A stretch of DNA of 64,000 nt, from contig JAPKZJ010000068.1 in the NCBI GenBank assembly GCA_026393855.1, positions 1-64,000 on the forward strand. The letters run 5' to 3'. Of the stretch, positions 26,176-34,810 are shown piece by piece; position 1 is the first letter of the stretch; each line of letters opens with the position of its first letter. The notes under the pieces are model-generated. The model had not been told where the DNA came from, searched no databases, and saw nothing but the letters and a program-made list of their open reading frames with translations. Both the position numbers and the translations under genes were made by a program. The DNA comes from Candidatus Aminicenantes bacterium (GTDB lineage: Bacteria; Acidobacteriota; Aminicenantia; Aminicenantales; UBA4085).

Positions 26176-26928
26176 TTGAAGCTGGTTTCCTGGAACGTCA
26201 ACGGACTGCGGGCCGTCCTGCGGCGGAATTTTCTCGCCTACTTGGCCGAGGAACAGCCGGACGTGCTGTGTCTCCAGGAAACCCGGGCCGAGCCCGACGA
26301 GGTGGAGGCGCTTTGGCCCTCCGCCTATAAGATTTTTTGGAATCCGGCCCGCAAGAAAGGCTATTCCGGTACGGCCCTCTTGACCAAGCTTTCTCCCCTC
26401 CACATCGGCTTCGGGATCGGCCGGCCCGCGCACGACTCCGAGGGCCGGGTGCTGACGGCCGAGTTCGACGATTTCTTCGTGGTGAACGTCTACGTGCCCA
26501 ATTCCCAACGCGAGCTGACTCGGCTGGCGTACCGTCAACAATGGGATGCCGATTTCCTGCGGTATCTCAAGAGGCTGGAGCGGCGCAAGCCGGTCGTCTT
26601 CTGCGGCGACTTGAATGTGGCCCACACGGAGATCGACCTCGCCCATCCCAAGGCCAACGAGGGCAACCACGGCTTCACCCCCGAGGAGCGCGCCGGCTTC
26701 AGCGCTCTCATCAAGAGAGGCTTCGTGGACACCTTCCGCGAATTCGAGCCCGGCGGCGGCCATTACACTTGGTGGAGCCCGATGCCCGGTGTGCGGGCCC
26801 GGAACGTGGGATGGCGGATCGACTATTTCCTGATTTCGGCGGCGCTGCGGCCGCGCCTCAAGCGGGCGTTCATCCGAGCCGACGTGCTCGGATCGGATCA
26901 TTGCCCGGTGGGCATCGAGTTGGACTGA
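26176..26928 (+). CDS. xth: Exodeoxyribonuclease III (AP endonuclease)
   Basis: A 250-residue endonuclease/exonuclease/phosphatase-fold protein, the usual length for bacterial ExoIII. Recognised by KLVSWNVNGLRAVL at the N-terminus, DVLCLQETRA (metal-binding Glu), VVNVYVPNSQ, the CGDLNVAHTEIDL motif (Asp/Asn), TWWSP and the C-terminal WRIDYFLIS and GSDHCPVGIEL (catalytic Asp-His). It cuts DNA at abasic sites in base-excision repair. The start is TTG 26176: GGAGG lies 7 bp upstream, while the upstream ATG would add 20 unrelated residues that overlap the promoter. Confidence 0.95.
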   Translation: MKLVSWNVNGLRAVLRRNFLAYLAEEQPDVLCLQETRAEPDEVEALWPSAYKIFWNPARKKGYSGTALLTKLSPLHIGFGIGRPAHDSEGRVLTAEFDDFFVVNVYVPNSQRELTRLAYRQQWDADFLRYLKRLERRKPVVFCGDLNVAHTEIDLAHPKANEGNHGFTPEERAGFSALIKRGFVDTFREFEPGGGHYTWWSPMPGVRARNVGWRIDYFLISAALRPRLKRAFIRADVLGSDHCPVGIELD

Positions 26929-26957
26929 CTCTCGGAGTCTTCAATGCGACGGCCTGA

Positions 26958-27884
26958 TCAAAGCGGCAGGGCGACGAGCGAGAATGGATCGACCCGGGCC
27001 GAGAGAATCCGCACGCTCCAATGGAGGTGCGGCCCCGTCGAGCGCCCCGTGCTGCCGACCTCGGCGATGGCCTGCCCCTTGCGGACGGCGTCGCCGCGCT
27101 TGACCAGCAGCCGGTCGAAGTGGCAGCAGTAGGTGAACACGCCCCGGCCGTGATCGATGATGACCGTCCAGCCGGAATAATAAAGGCGGTTGGCCAGGAC
27201 GACCCGGCCCGAGTTGGGGGCCGCGGCCTTCGTCCCGCGGGGAGCGGCGATGTCGATCCCGGAATGAACCGACCCCAAGACCTTGTTATAAAGCCTCTGC
27301 TGGCCGAAGTTGGGGAACGGCTCGAACGCGGGAAGCGGCGACTGGAACGGCCCTTCGGCCAGCCAATCGGGTGAGACGCGGCCCAGGACCTCGGCCACAA
27401 GCTCACTTTCGCGGCGAATCGTCTCCAGCAGCGCCTTGGGCGGGGTGGTCATAGTCGACGACACCTGAAGATTGGTCGAGGGGAATTCCTTGGACGCCAC
27501 GACCAAGGGTATCTCCTGGAAAGCCGTCGTGCCGTCCGCGCGCTCGATCTTGACTTTTAGCGCCATCGGCTGCGCTTTCCTGCCGAGATCGATCCCCAGA
27601 AGGGCCAGGGGCGTCCCTGCACTGTCTGTGGCAGGCTCCAAAACGCGAACCTGGTCGCCCAGGGTCAGGGTGACCCGTTTGACGGCAGCATCGTCTTTCA
27701 GTCTGGCCAGAATGGCCTCGCCAGGCTGAAGGGAACGGAAGGAGAGGACGAAGGGAGCTTCGGCCGGAGCAAGCGTTTGAACCGCCGCCGAGGAAGCTCT
27801 TTCCTGAGCCGGGATCAAGCCGGCGAACGCGGCCGCAAGGAAGGCCGCAGCGATCGCCGCGGTTCGGAGGATCGACCGCCTCAT
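26958..27884 (-). CDS. M23-family (LytM) metallopeptidase, secreted
   Basis: A 308-residue exported protein with signal peptide (AAIAAAFLAAAFAGLIPAQ). The first 170 residues are a beta-rich domain, and the C-terminal 130 residues are an M23 peptidase with the zinc ligands HSGIDIAAPRG (His, Asp) and GPHLHWSV (His). It should cut peptidoglycan cross-bridges or stem peptides in the periplasm. The start ATG overlaps the stop of the D-aminoacylase gene (ATGA, 27881-27884), so the two are translated together, consistent with a joint role in cell-wall peptide turnover. Confidence 0.92.
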   Translation of the reverse strand: MRRSILRTAAIAAAFLAAAFAGLIPAQERASSAAVQTLAPAEAPFVLSFRSLQPGEAILARLKDDAAVKRVTLTLGDQVRVLEPATDSAGTPLALLGIDLGRKAQPMALKVKIERADGTTAFQEIPLVVASKEFPSTNLQVSSTMTTPPKALLETIRRESELVAEVLGRVSPDWLAEGPFQSPLPAFEPFPNFGQQRLYNKVLGSVHSGIDIAAPRGTKAAAPNSGRVVLANRLYYSGWTVIIDHGRGVFTYCCHFDRLLVKRGDAVRKGQAIAEVGSTGRSTGPHLHWSVRILSARVDPFSLVALPL

Positions 27885-29584
27885 GCCGCCCCGCCCTTGC
27901 GCAGGACGCGGCCGGGAGCCGCCCCGGTGTGCCGCCCTTCCGCGATGACGGGCCTTCCGTTGACAAGGACATGGGTGACGCCGGTGGGATATCGGTGCGG
28001 GTCTTTCCAGGTGGCGTTGTCTGCGATCGCGGCCGGGTCGAAGACGACGATGTCGGCGAAAGCGCCCGGCTTGACGATCCCGCGCCCTTCCAGCTTGAAC
28101 TTCGCGGCCGCCGCCGAGGTTATTTTCTTAACGGCCGTCTCCAAGCTGAAAAGCTTGTCCTCACGGACATATTTGCCCAGGACGCGCGGGAAGGTGCCGA
28201 AGCCGCGCGGATGGGGCTTGCCTTGAGCCAGGATTCCGTCCGTAGCCCTGACCGAGCTGTCCGATCCGATCAGGACCAGGGGATGGGCCAGGATCCGCTT
28301 CAGGTTGTCCTCGTTCATCATGAAGATGACCGTATCCACGTTGTCCCGTTCCTCCACGATCAGGTCGCGCATGAATTCATACGGCCGCTTCCCCGCCCGC
28401 TCGGCGGCCTGCAAGACATCCAAGCCCTCATAAGCTTTGTTCTTCTCGCCGACGACACCCGAGATCACCACCTTATCCCAGGAGCCGAGCTTGCGCTCGC
28501 GCTCGGCCGTATATTCGCGCAGGCGCTTGTCCAGCTTCTCGTCCTTCAGCCGGGCCAGGAACTCGTCGGTCGTGCCTTGGCGGGCCCAGGCCGGGAAATT
28601 GATGTCCAGCCCGGTCGAGCCGGCGATATAGGGGTATCGGTCGGCCGTGACATCGATCCCCTCCGCCCGGGCCCGCTCGATAAGGCCAAGAACCTCGTCG
28701 ATCTTGCCCCAATTGCGCGGAAAAGCCGTCTTCAAGTGCGAGATCTGAAGGGATGCCCCGGAAGCCCGAGCGGCAGCGATCGCCTCCTCCACCGCCTCCG
28801 CCAGGCGGTCTCCTTCGTCCCGTAGATGCGTCGCATAGACGCCGCCGCGGGCCGCCACCATCCGACAGAGGGCGATGATCTCGTCCGCCGTGGCGAAGCC
28901 GCTGGGCGTATATTCCAGCCCGGTCGAAAGTCCGAACGACCCGGCCGCCAGATCCTCGGCTAGGAGCGCTTTCATCCGTTCCATCTCCTCCGGCTTGGGC
29001 GGGCGGTCGTTGAAGCCCATAGCCGCCCCGCGCAGAGAGCCGTGGCCGGACAGGGTGGCGAAATTGAGGGCTGTGCCGCCCTTCTCCAGGCGGGCCTGCA
29101 GTCCTTTGAGGTCGCGCCAATCCACCTCCACCGCGTACTGGGCTTTGGCGTTGCTCCGGACCTCTTCCAAAACCGATTCGGCCAGGGGGAAGAGCGACGA
29201 TCCGCACTGTCCGCTGATCAGCGTCGTCACCCCTTGGCGGACGGCGCTCTCGGCCCTGGGATCGGCCATCAGGGCGAGGTCGGTGTGATCGTGGACGTCG
29301 ATGAAGCCCGGGGCGACGGCCAGCCCTTTGGCCTCGATGACGGCTCTACCCCGCGAGGCGGGAATGCGGCCGACGGCCTTGATCATTCCACCGACGAGGC
29401 CGAGATCGGCGGCCGTCGCCGGCCCGCCCAGGCCATCGTAGACGAGCCCCCCTACGATGACGAGGTCGAAAGCTTTTCCGGTCGCACAGCCCTGCAGAAG
29501 CGGACCCGCTCCGGCCAGGGAGGCGGCGGCGGCCGCCGCTCCCGTCCGACGAAGAAACTGCCTGCGGCTGATCGTTTGGGCCAT
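27881..29584 (-). CDS. N-acyl-D-amino-acid deacylase (D-aminoacylase), Tat-exported
   Basis: A 567-residue amidohydrolase. ATG 29584 is chosen because it gives a twin-arginine signal, SRRQFLRRTG, then a hydrophobic segment and LLQGC, which may be a lipobox. The metal-binding FIDVHDHTD motif follows the N-terminal beta-sandwich, with GQCGSS, LSTGLEY, YATHLRDEGD and a C-terminal GSDSSV (Asp) as usual for D-aminoacylases, which free D-amino acids from N-acyl forms. Export and coupling to an M23 peptidase suggest a periplasmic role in peptidoglycan-derived D-amino acid recovery. The exact substrate specificity is not readable from the sequence. Confidence 0.88.
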   Translation of the reverse strand: MAQTISRRQFLRRTGAAAAAASLAGAGPLLQGCATGKAFDLVIVGGLVYDGLGGPATAADLGLVGGMIKAVGRIPASRGRAVIEAKGLAVAPGFIDVHDHTDLALMADPRAESAVRQGVTTLISGQCGSSLFPLAESVLEEVRSNAKAQYAVEVDWRDLKGLQARLEKGGTALNFATLSGHGSLRGAAMGFNDRPPKPEEMERMKALLAEDLAAGSFGLSTGLEYTPSGFATADEIIALCRMVAARGGVYATHLRDEGDRLAEAVEEAIAAARASGASLQISHLKTAFPRNWGKIDEVLGLIERARAEGIDVTADRYPYIAGSTGLDINFPAWARQGTTDEFLARLKDEKLDKRLREYTAERERKLGSWDKVVISGVVGEKNKAYEGLDVLQAAERAGKRPYEFMRDLIVEERDNVDTVIFMMNEDNLKRILAHPLVLIGSDSSVRATDGILAQGKPHPRGFGTFPRVLGKYVREDKLFSLETAVKKITSAAAAKFKLEGRGIVKPGAFADIVVFDPAAIADNATWKDPHRYPTGVTHVLVNGRPVIAEGRHTGAAPGRVLRKGGAA

Positions 29585-29621
29585 GCGCGGATCTCCTTTC
29601 CAGTTCGACAACGCCGGCCGG

Positions 29622-30905
29622 TCAATCCCGTATCCGGCCATGGGACATCTCCCGCTCGATCGCCGCCAGCGTCCGCTCCGTCGCGCCCGACAGGGAGTCC
29701 AAGGTCGCCCGGGCCTTCCGCCCCATCGCCCCGGCTTCGACGGTGCCGGCCAGCTCGAACATCGCTTTCAGATCGCCGTCGGTTCGAACGATCCGCGCCC
29801 CCCCGTCGAGCACGAAGGCCTCGGCCAGGGCGGCAAAGTTGTCCATATGCGGGCCGAAAAAGATGGGCTTGCCGTAGAAGGCGGGTTCGAGCAGGTTCTG
29901 TCCGCCCCACTCGATCAGGCTGCCGCCGATGAAGGCGGCGTCGGCCAGGGCGTAGAAGCGGGCCAGTTCGCCGATGGTGTCGAGGAGCAGCACGTCCCAG
30001 GCTTCGTTCGGACGGAGGCACGATTTCCTTCGCAGCGACAGGCCCTCGACCAGGCGGTCCTTCTCGAGTCCCGCAAACTTATCGGGGTGGCGCGGCGCCA
30101 GGACGAGCCGGATCGGACGGCCGTTTCGCCGGGCGGCCCGAAATGCCTTCAGAAGGGCCTGTTCCTCGCCAGGGTGGATGGAGCCGGCGACGACAAGGAG
30201 GTCGCTCTCCGCGAGGCCGAGCGCCGCCCGGGCGGCGGCCGCTTCCTCGGGTCCGAGAAGCGGCAGGCGGACTTCGCACTTCAAGTTTCCGGCAACTTCG
30301 ATCTTCCCGACTGGGAGGCCCGCCTCGACCAGCCGCGCCCGGTCGCGCTCGGTTTGAACGAGAAATCGGGTCACGGGCTTCAGCATCCGGCGGATGAGAA
30401 TCCTAAGCTTCTTCATGCGGGCGCCGGTCCGGGTCGAGACGCGGCCGTTGACGACCAGGACGGGGAGCCGCCGGCGCTCGGCCTCACGCAGGAGGCGGGG
30501 CCAGAACTCGGATTCAGCCAGCGCCAGGCACGACGGGTCGAGGCGGCGTATCACCCGCCTGACGCTGAAGCGGAAATCCAGCGGGACGAAGAAAACGAGG
30601 TCCGCCGCGCCGAGCTTCTCCCGAGCCATCCGGTGGCCGGATTCGGTCAGGACGGAGACGGCCAGGAGCCACTCCGGATGGCGGGCCTTGATCGCAGTCG
30701 TCAGGCTCTGAAGCGACAGGACCTCGCCCACCGATACGGCATGGATCCAGAGGAGCGGACGATCCGGCGGGCGGTCGGGAAGCCTGCGCCCCAACCGCTC
30801 GGCTAACCGGAGCGGATCGCCGCGCCGCAGGCGGAGTCTCACGGCATAAGCCGGAAAGACGATCGCCAAGGCCAGCAGCAGGAGGAGCGAATACAGGGCG
30901 TACAC
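29622..30905 (-). CDS. waaA: 3-deoxy-D-manno-octulosonic acid (Kdo) transferase
   Basis: A 427-residue membrane-anchored glycosyltransferase. The first helix (LYSLLLLLALAIVFPAYA) anchors it to the inner membrane. LWIHAVSVGEV with the catalytic Glu, ESGHRMA, ALAESEFWPRLL and LVVNGRVSTRTGAR are the family landmarks in the N-terminal GT-B half; the C-terminal half has VAGSIHPGEEQ, DTIGEL and GGQNLLEPAFYGKPIFFGPHM motifs. It adds Kdo to lipid IVA in lipopolysaccharide synthesis. Start GTG 30905, ribosome site weak. Its presence, with lpxB here, shows a lipid A-based outer membrane. Confidence 0.94.
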   Translation of the reverse strand: MYALYSLLLLLALAIVFPAYAVRLRLRRGDPLRLAERLGRRLPDRPPDRPLLWIHAVSVGEVLSLQSLTTAIKARHPEWLLAVSVLTESGHRMAREKLGAADLVFFVPLDFRFSVRRVIRRLDPSCLALAESEFWPRLLREAERRRLPVLVVNGRVSTRTGARMKKLRILIRRMLKPVTRFLVQTERDRARLVEAGLPVGKIEVAGNLKCEVRLPLLGPEEAAAARAALGLAESDLLVVAGSIHPGEEQALLKAFRAARRNGRPIRLVLAPRHPDKFAGLEKDRLVEGLSLRRKSCLRPNEAWDVLLLDTIGELARFYALADAAFIGGSLIEWGGQNLLEPAFYGKPIFFGPHMDNFAALAEAFVLDGGARIVRTDGDLKAMFELAGTVEAGAMGRKARATLDSLSGATERTLAAIEREMSHGRIRD

Positions 30906-31000
30906 GGCTTCGAATATACCCGAAAGCCGTCGGGCGAGACAACCGATATAAATCCTTGCGTTCGTTGATTTCGCATGTTAAAATATATCGGAAAAAACAA

Positions 31001-31110
31001 ACCCGTTCGATACCTCGGGCTAAAGCCCGGGGTATTTATAGGGTTAGTACTGAGCGGTGCTTATAACCCCGATTTGAAAATCGGGGTTTGGCGGCGCGAA
31101 TGTATCAATA
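31001..31110 (+). repeat. Second intergenic repeat family, copy 1
   Basis: The segment contains two hairpins: ACCTCGGGCTAAAGCCCGGGG and CCCCGATTTGAAAATCGGGG. It begins CCCGTTCGATACC and ends GCGAATGTATCAATA. The same sequence occurs in opposite orientation at 42829-43004. It lies in the divergent gap between waaA and the small gene at 31140, so it is transcribed as part of a leader or sits at the promoter. Confidence 0.8.
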
Positions 31111-31139
31111 AGACTCCACATTCAAAGGATTTGATCACT

Positions 31140-31301
31140 ATGGCCGACGAAAAAGAAAAAGCCGCCAAGAACAAGAAGCTCAACAAGATGAAGGCGGCCG
31201 ATCTCGACAACAAGCTCAACGAACTGAAGACAAGCCAGGGCGGACTCCAATCCAAGTATGCCCATATGATCCTCCAGCGCAAAAAAACGCTGGGTAAATA
31301 A
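31140..31301 (+). CDS. Small basic coiled-coil protein of unknown function, upstream of rpsO
   Basis: A 53-residue protein starting at ATG 31140 with AAAGGA about 10 bp upstream. It is lysine-rich (ADEKEKAAKNKKLNKMKAAD) and mostly helical, with heptad-like LDNKLNELKTSQGGLQSKY and a basic end HMILQRKKTLGK. I do not recognise a family; the pattern is loosely like ribosomal protein L29 but lacks its conserved residues. It lies 97 bp before rpsO, in a gap that also holds the rpsO promoter. It may be an RNA- or ribosome-binding protein. Confidence 0.6.
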   Translation: MADEKEKAAKNKKLNKMKAADLDNKLNELKTSQGGLQSKYAHMILQRKKTLGK

Positions 31302-31344
31302 GCTTTCTTGTCGCCCTTAACCTTCCCCTGCGGGTCCCGGTATA

Positions 31345-31373
31345 TTGATCCGGACCCTGCTTTCTGTTAGGAT
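31345..31373 (+). promoter_or_regulatory. Promoter of rpsO-pnp
   Basis: TTGATC (31345-31350), a 17-nt spacer and TAGGAT (31368-31373), followed by TTAAAGGAGA, a strong ribosome site, before the GTG at 31399. Confidence 0.6.
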
Positions 31374-31398
31374 TATCAACGATTTAAAGGAGATACAC

Positions 31399-31665
31399 GT
31401 GCTCGCAAAAGAGAAAAAAAGCACCATCGTCGGCGCCCACAAGCGCCACCCGGAAGACACAGGGTCCACCGAAGTCCAGGTCGCGCTGCTGTCCGAACGC
31501 ATCAGCCAGCTGTCGCACCACCTGATCGCGTTCAAAAAAGACCACACCTCACGCCACGGCCTGCTGGCGCTGGTCAGCCAGCGCAAACGCCTCTTGGGCT
31601 TCCTCAAGAGGGAGGATGTCCAACGCTACGAACAGCTCATCCTCAAGCTCGGCCTGCGCAAGTAA
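31399..31665 (+). CDS. rpsO: 30S ribosomal protein S15
   Basis: An 88-residue protein, the normal length of S15. Conserved segments are HPEDTGSTEVQVALLSERI, LSHHLIAFKKDHTSRHGLL and SQRKRLLGFLKREDVQRYE, covering the helices that bind the central domain of 16S rRNA. The start is GTG 31399, with AAAGGAG 8 bp upstream; upstream in-frame residues come from the promoter region. pnp follows after 15 bp, the classical rpsO-pnp order. Confidence 0.97.
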   Translation: MLAKEKKSTIVGAHKRHPEDTGSTEVQVALLSERISQLSHHLIAFKKDHTSRHGLLALVSQRKRLLGFLKREDVQRYEQLILKLGLRK

Positions 31666-31680
31666 CGGACGCACCCAACC

Positions 31681-33867
31681 ATGTCCCATACTCTCAGTCT
31701 GGAAATCGGGAACCGCATTCTATCCATCGAAATCGGTAAAATGGGGAAACAGGCCGACGGCTCGGCCTTCGTCCGCTACGGCGACACGGTCGTGTTCGTC
31801 GCCGCCACCTCCAAGAAGGAGCCCCGCGAGGACAAGCCCTTCCTGCCCCTGGTCGTCGACTACCGCGAAGCCACCTACGCCGCCGGCAAGATTCCCGGCG
31901 GATTCTTCAAGCGCGAAGGGCGCCCCACGGAGCGCGAGATCCTGGTCAGCCGTCTCATCGACCGGCCCGTCCGCTCGCTCTTCCCCGAGGGCTACTTCAA
32001 CGAGACCCAGATCGTGGCCATGCTTCTCTCGGCCGACCTGGAGAACGAGCCCGACACCCTGGCCCTGATCGGCGCCTCGGCCGCCCTCTGCCTGTCCGAG
32101 ATTCCCTTCACCACCCCGATCGGGGCCGTTAAGATCGGCCGGCTGGAGGACCACTACGTGGTCAACCCCACCGCCAAGGAGCTCGAACAGAGCCCCCTCA
32201 ACCTGCTCGTGGTCGGCACCGAACACGGCGTCACCATGTTGGAAGCCGCCGGCCGCGAGGTCGACGAGGAGCTCATCATGGCCGCGCTCGAGGCGGCCAT
32301 GGAGCCCATCCGCCGCATCATCGCCGTCCAGAAGGAAGGCATGGCCAAGCTCGGCATCCAGAAGCGGCCCTTCACGCCCAAGCCTCTCGACGAGGCCAAG
32401 CGGGCCGAAATCGAAGCCGCCTTCGGGCCGGCCCTCAAGATCGCCATCCGGACGACGGGCAAGCTGGCCGCCGAAGCGGCCGTCTCCAAGGTCCAGGCTG
32501 ATCTCTTGGCCGGCATCCCGGAGGAGAACGAGGACGAGCGCAAATCGGCCAAGTCCCTGTTCGAAAAGCTGCAGGAAAAGATCACCCGCAAGATGATCAT
32601 CGAGGAAGGCGTCCGGGCCGACGGCCGGGCCTTCGATGAAATCCGGCCGATCACGATTGAGACCGGCTTCCTGCCCCGGACCCACGGGTCGGCCCTCTTC
32701 ACCCGGGGCGAAACCCAGGCCATGGCCACGGTCACCTTGGGCACGACCGTGGACGCCCAGCGCATCGAAGGGATGGGCGAGGAAACCCAGAAGCGGTTCA
32801 TGCTCCACTACAACTTCCCGCCCTTCTCGGTCGGCGAAGTCGGCTTTCTGCGAGGCCCCGGCCGGCGCGAGATCGGCCACGGCGCCTTGGCCGAGAAGGC
32901 CATTCTCCCCGCCATCCCGAGCGACGACACCTTCCCCTACACCATCCGGATCGTCTCCGACATCCTGGAGAGCAACGGCTCCTCCTCGATGGCCACGGTC
33001 TGCGGCGGCGTGCTGGCCCTGATGGACGCCGGCGTCCCCCTGACCATGATCCCGGCCGGCATGGCCATGGGCCTGGTCAAGGAAGGCGATCGCCATGCCG
33101 TCCTGACCGACATCGCCGGGGGCGAGGATCATTTCGGCGACATGGACTTCAAGGTCGCCGGCACGGAAAAGGGCGTCACCGCCGTCCAAGTGGACCTAAA
33201 GATCGAAGCCATCTCGCTCGACATCTGCCGCGAGACCTTGATGAAGGCCCGCGACGCCCGGCTCCGGGTTCTGCGGACTATGAAGGAAGCCCTCCCGGCC
33301 CCGCGGCCGGACATTTCCCCCTTCGCCCCGCGCATCTTTTTCATCTACGTCAACCCCGAAAAGGTCGGCGAGATCATCGGACCGGCCGGCAAGGTCATCA
33401 AGCGGATCGTGGCCGCGACCAAGGCCAAGATCGACATCGAAGAATCCGGGCGCATCGTCATCGCCAGCAACGACGTCGAGGCGGCCGAGCGGGCCAAGCA
33501 GATGATCAACGACATCACGGCCGAAGCCGAGGTGGGCAAGACCTACACCGGGCGCGTCGTCCGGATCGAGGAATACGGCGCCTTCGTCGAGATCATGCCC
33601 AATCTGGTCGGCCTGATGCACGTCTCGGAGATCAGCCACCAGCGGACTCGCAGTGTGGGCGACGTCCTCCAGCTCGGCCAGACCATCGAGGTCAAGGTCC
33701 TCAGCGTCGAGGACAACCGGATCCGGCTGAGCATGAAGGCCCTGACCGATCCGCCCGAGGGATTCGTCCCCGAAGCTGGACGGCCCGAAGGCGAGGCGGG
33801 CGGCTATCGCGGCCGTCCGTCCGGCGATCGCGGCGGAGACCGCGGCGGCCGCCGCAACCGGTATTAA
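31681..33867 (+). CDS. pnp: Polyribonucleotide nucleotidyltransferase (PNPase)
   Basis: A 728-residue phosphorolytic 3'-5' exoribonuclease. Domains in order: first RNase PH-like domain (about 10-140), helical linker (about 150-310), second, catalytic RNase PH domain (about 320-545, with FPPFSVGEVG and the GGEDHFGDMDFKVAGT active-site segment), KH domain (about 555-615, GXXG as IGPAGK) and S1 domain (about 620-695). The C-terminal tail is rich in Gly and Arg (YRGRPSGDRGGDRGGRRNRY), which may add RNA binding. Downstream of rpsO as usual. The start has no obvious ribosome site, so translation is probably coupled to rpsO. Confidence 0.97.
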   Translation: MSHTLSLEIGNRILSIEIGKMGKQADGSAFVRYGDTVVFVAATSKKEPREDKPFLPLVVDYREATYAAGKIPGGFFKREGRPTEREILVSRLIDRPVRSLFPEGYFNETQIVAMLLSADLENEPDTLALIGASAALCLSEIPFTTPIGAVKIGRLEDHYVVNPTAKELEQSPLNLLVVGTEHGVTMLEAAGREVDEELIMAALEAAMEPIRRIIAVQKEGMAKLGIQKRPFTPKPLDEAKRAEIEAAFGPALKIAIRTTGKLAAEAAVSKVQADLLAGIPEENEDERKSAKSLFEKLQEKITRKMIIEEGVRADGRAFDEIRPITIETGFLPRTHGSALFTRGETQAMATVTLGTTVDAQRIEGMGEETQKRFMLHYNFPPFSVGEVGFLRGPGRREIGHGALAEKAILPAIPSDDTFPYTIRIVSDILESNGSSSMATVCGGVLALMDAGVPLTMIPAGMAMGLVKEGDRHAVLTDIAGGEDHFGDMDFKVAGTEKGVTAVQVDLKIEAISLDICRETLMKARDARLRVLRTMKEALPAPRPDISPFAPRIFFIYVNPEKVGEIIGPAGKVIKRIVAATKAKIDIEESGRIVIASNDVEAAERAKQMINDITAEAEVGKTYTGRVVRIEEYGAFVEIMPNLVGLMHVSEISHQRTRSVGDVLQLGQTIEVKVLSVEDNRIRLSMKALTDPPEGFVPEAGRPEGEAGGYRGRPSGDRGGDRGGRRNRY

Positions 33868-33891
33868 AAACAGATCAAGGAGGCGCGCGCC

Positions 33892-34404
33892 ATGCGCAGC
33901 TTCTTCCGTCGGCGGGCGGGTTTCACCCTCGCCGAGATGACGGTGGCGGCGGCCATCCTGGCCATCCTGGCCGGGGCCGCCCTGCCGTTGGCCAAGACGG
34001 CCGTCAAGCGGGAGAAGGAGATCGAGCTGCGGCGCAGCCTGCGGGAGATTCGGGAGGCCATCGACGCCTACAAGAAGATGGCCGACGAGAAGAAGATCGA
34101 GGTCGGCGAGGCCAAGGACGGCTACCCGCTGACCCTGGATGTCCTGGTCAAGGGCGTCAAGCTTCTGGCCGCGACCCAAGCCGCCGGCCCGACGGCCGGG
34201 CGTTCCGAGGGCAAGGGCGAGGGCCGGATCATCAAGTTCCTCCGCCGCATTCCCGTCGATCCCATGACGGGGACCGCGGTTTGGGGGCTGCTTTCGTCCC
34301 AAGACCCGCCGGACGCGACGACCTGGGGCGAAGAAGATGTCTACGACGTCTACACCCGGGCCCGCGGCACGGCCATCGACGGGACCAAGTACAGGGACTG
34401 GTGA
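33892..34404 (+). CDS. Type IV pilin-like / pseudopilin protein 1
   Basis: A 170-residue prepilin. The short basic leader MRSFFRRRAG is cut before FTLAEMTV by prepilin peptidase, with Glu at position 5 of the mature protein, followed by the hydrophobic helix AAAILAILAGAALPLA. The globular part has helical repeats and the IPVDPMTGTAVWG segment shared with the next two genes, which resembles the calcium-loop region of GspG-type pseudopilins. AAGGAGG precedes the ATG. The genes form a trio with no secretion ATPase, platform protein or peptidase nearby. Confidence 0.88.
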   Translation: MRSFFRRRAGFTLAEMTVAAAILAILAGAALPLAKTAVKREKEIELRRSLREIREAIDAYKKMADEKKIEVGEAKDGYPLTLDVLVKGVKLLAATQAAGPTAGRSEGKGEGRIIKFLRRIPVDPMTGTAVWGLLSSQDPPDATTWGEEDVYDVYTRARGTAIDGTKYRDW

Positions 34405-34417
34405 TAACGGGGGACTC

Positions 34418-34810
34418 ATGCGGGAAAAAGGCTTCACCCTGATCGAGATGATCATCGTCTTTACCATGATCGGGATCCTGGTCGGCCTGGCCCTGCCCCA
34501 GTTCAAGAACGCCGCCACTAAGGCCCGCGAATCCACGCTCAAGGAAGACCTCTTCACGATCCGCAAGCTCATCAGCCAGTATTTTACCGACAAGTCCAAG
34601 TACCCCTCGTCCCTGCAGGCTCTCGTCGACGACGGCTACCTGCTCAAAAAGCCGGTCGACCCGATGACCGGCAGCGCCGACACCTGGATCGAGGTGAGGG
34701 AAGAGCCCAAGGCGGACGAGATCGAGCCTGGATACGTCCCCGGCATCACCGACGTCCACTCGGGCTCCGAACGGGTCGGCCTGGACGGAACGGCCTACAA
34801 CACCTGGTGA
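34418..34810 (+). CDS. GspG-like pseudopilin protein 2
   Basis: A 130-residue prepilin with leader MREKG and mature start FTLIEMIIVFTMIGILVGLA, keeping Glu5, then KARESTLKEDLFTIRKLISQ and KKPVDPMTGSADTW, all as in major pseudopilins (GspG) of type II-like systems. ATG 34418 is chosen because it gives a standard leader. It lies 13 bp after protein 1, and its stop overlaps the start of protein 3 (TGATG). Its length and compactness make it the best candidate for the major subunit of a pseudopilus. Confidence 0.88.
   Translation: MREKGFTLIEMIIVFTMIGILVGLALPQFKNAATKARESTLKEDLFTIRKLISQYFTDKSKYPSSLQALVDDGYLLKKPVDPMTGSADTWIEVREEPKADEIEPGYVPGITDVHSGSERVGLDGTAYNTW

Noticed and set aside
26928-26958. 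Terminator between xth and the M23 gene
   Set aside because: Only a 5-bp stem GACTC/GAGTC with two T is present, too weak to call.
31720-34599. Long - strand open frames opposite pnp and the pseudopilin genes
   Set aside because: High GC keeps the antisense frame open; products are repetitive Gly/Asp/Leu/Arg and the sense genes are certain.
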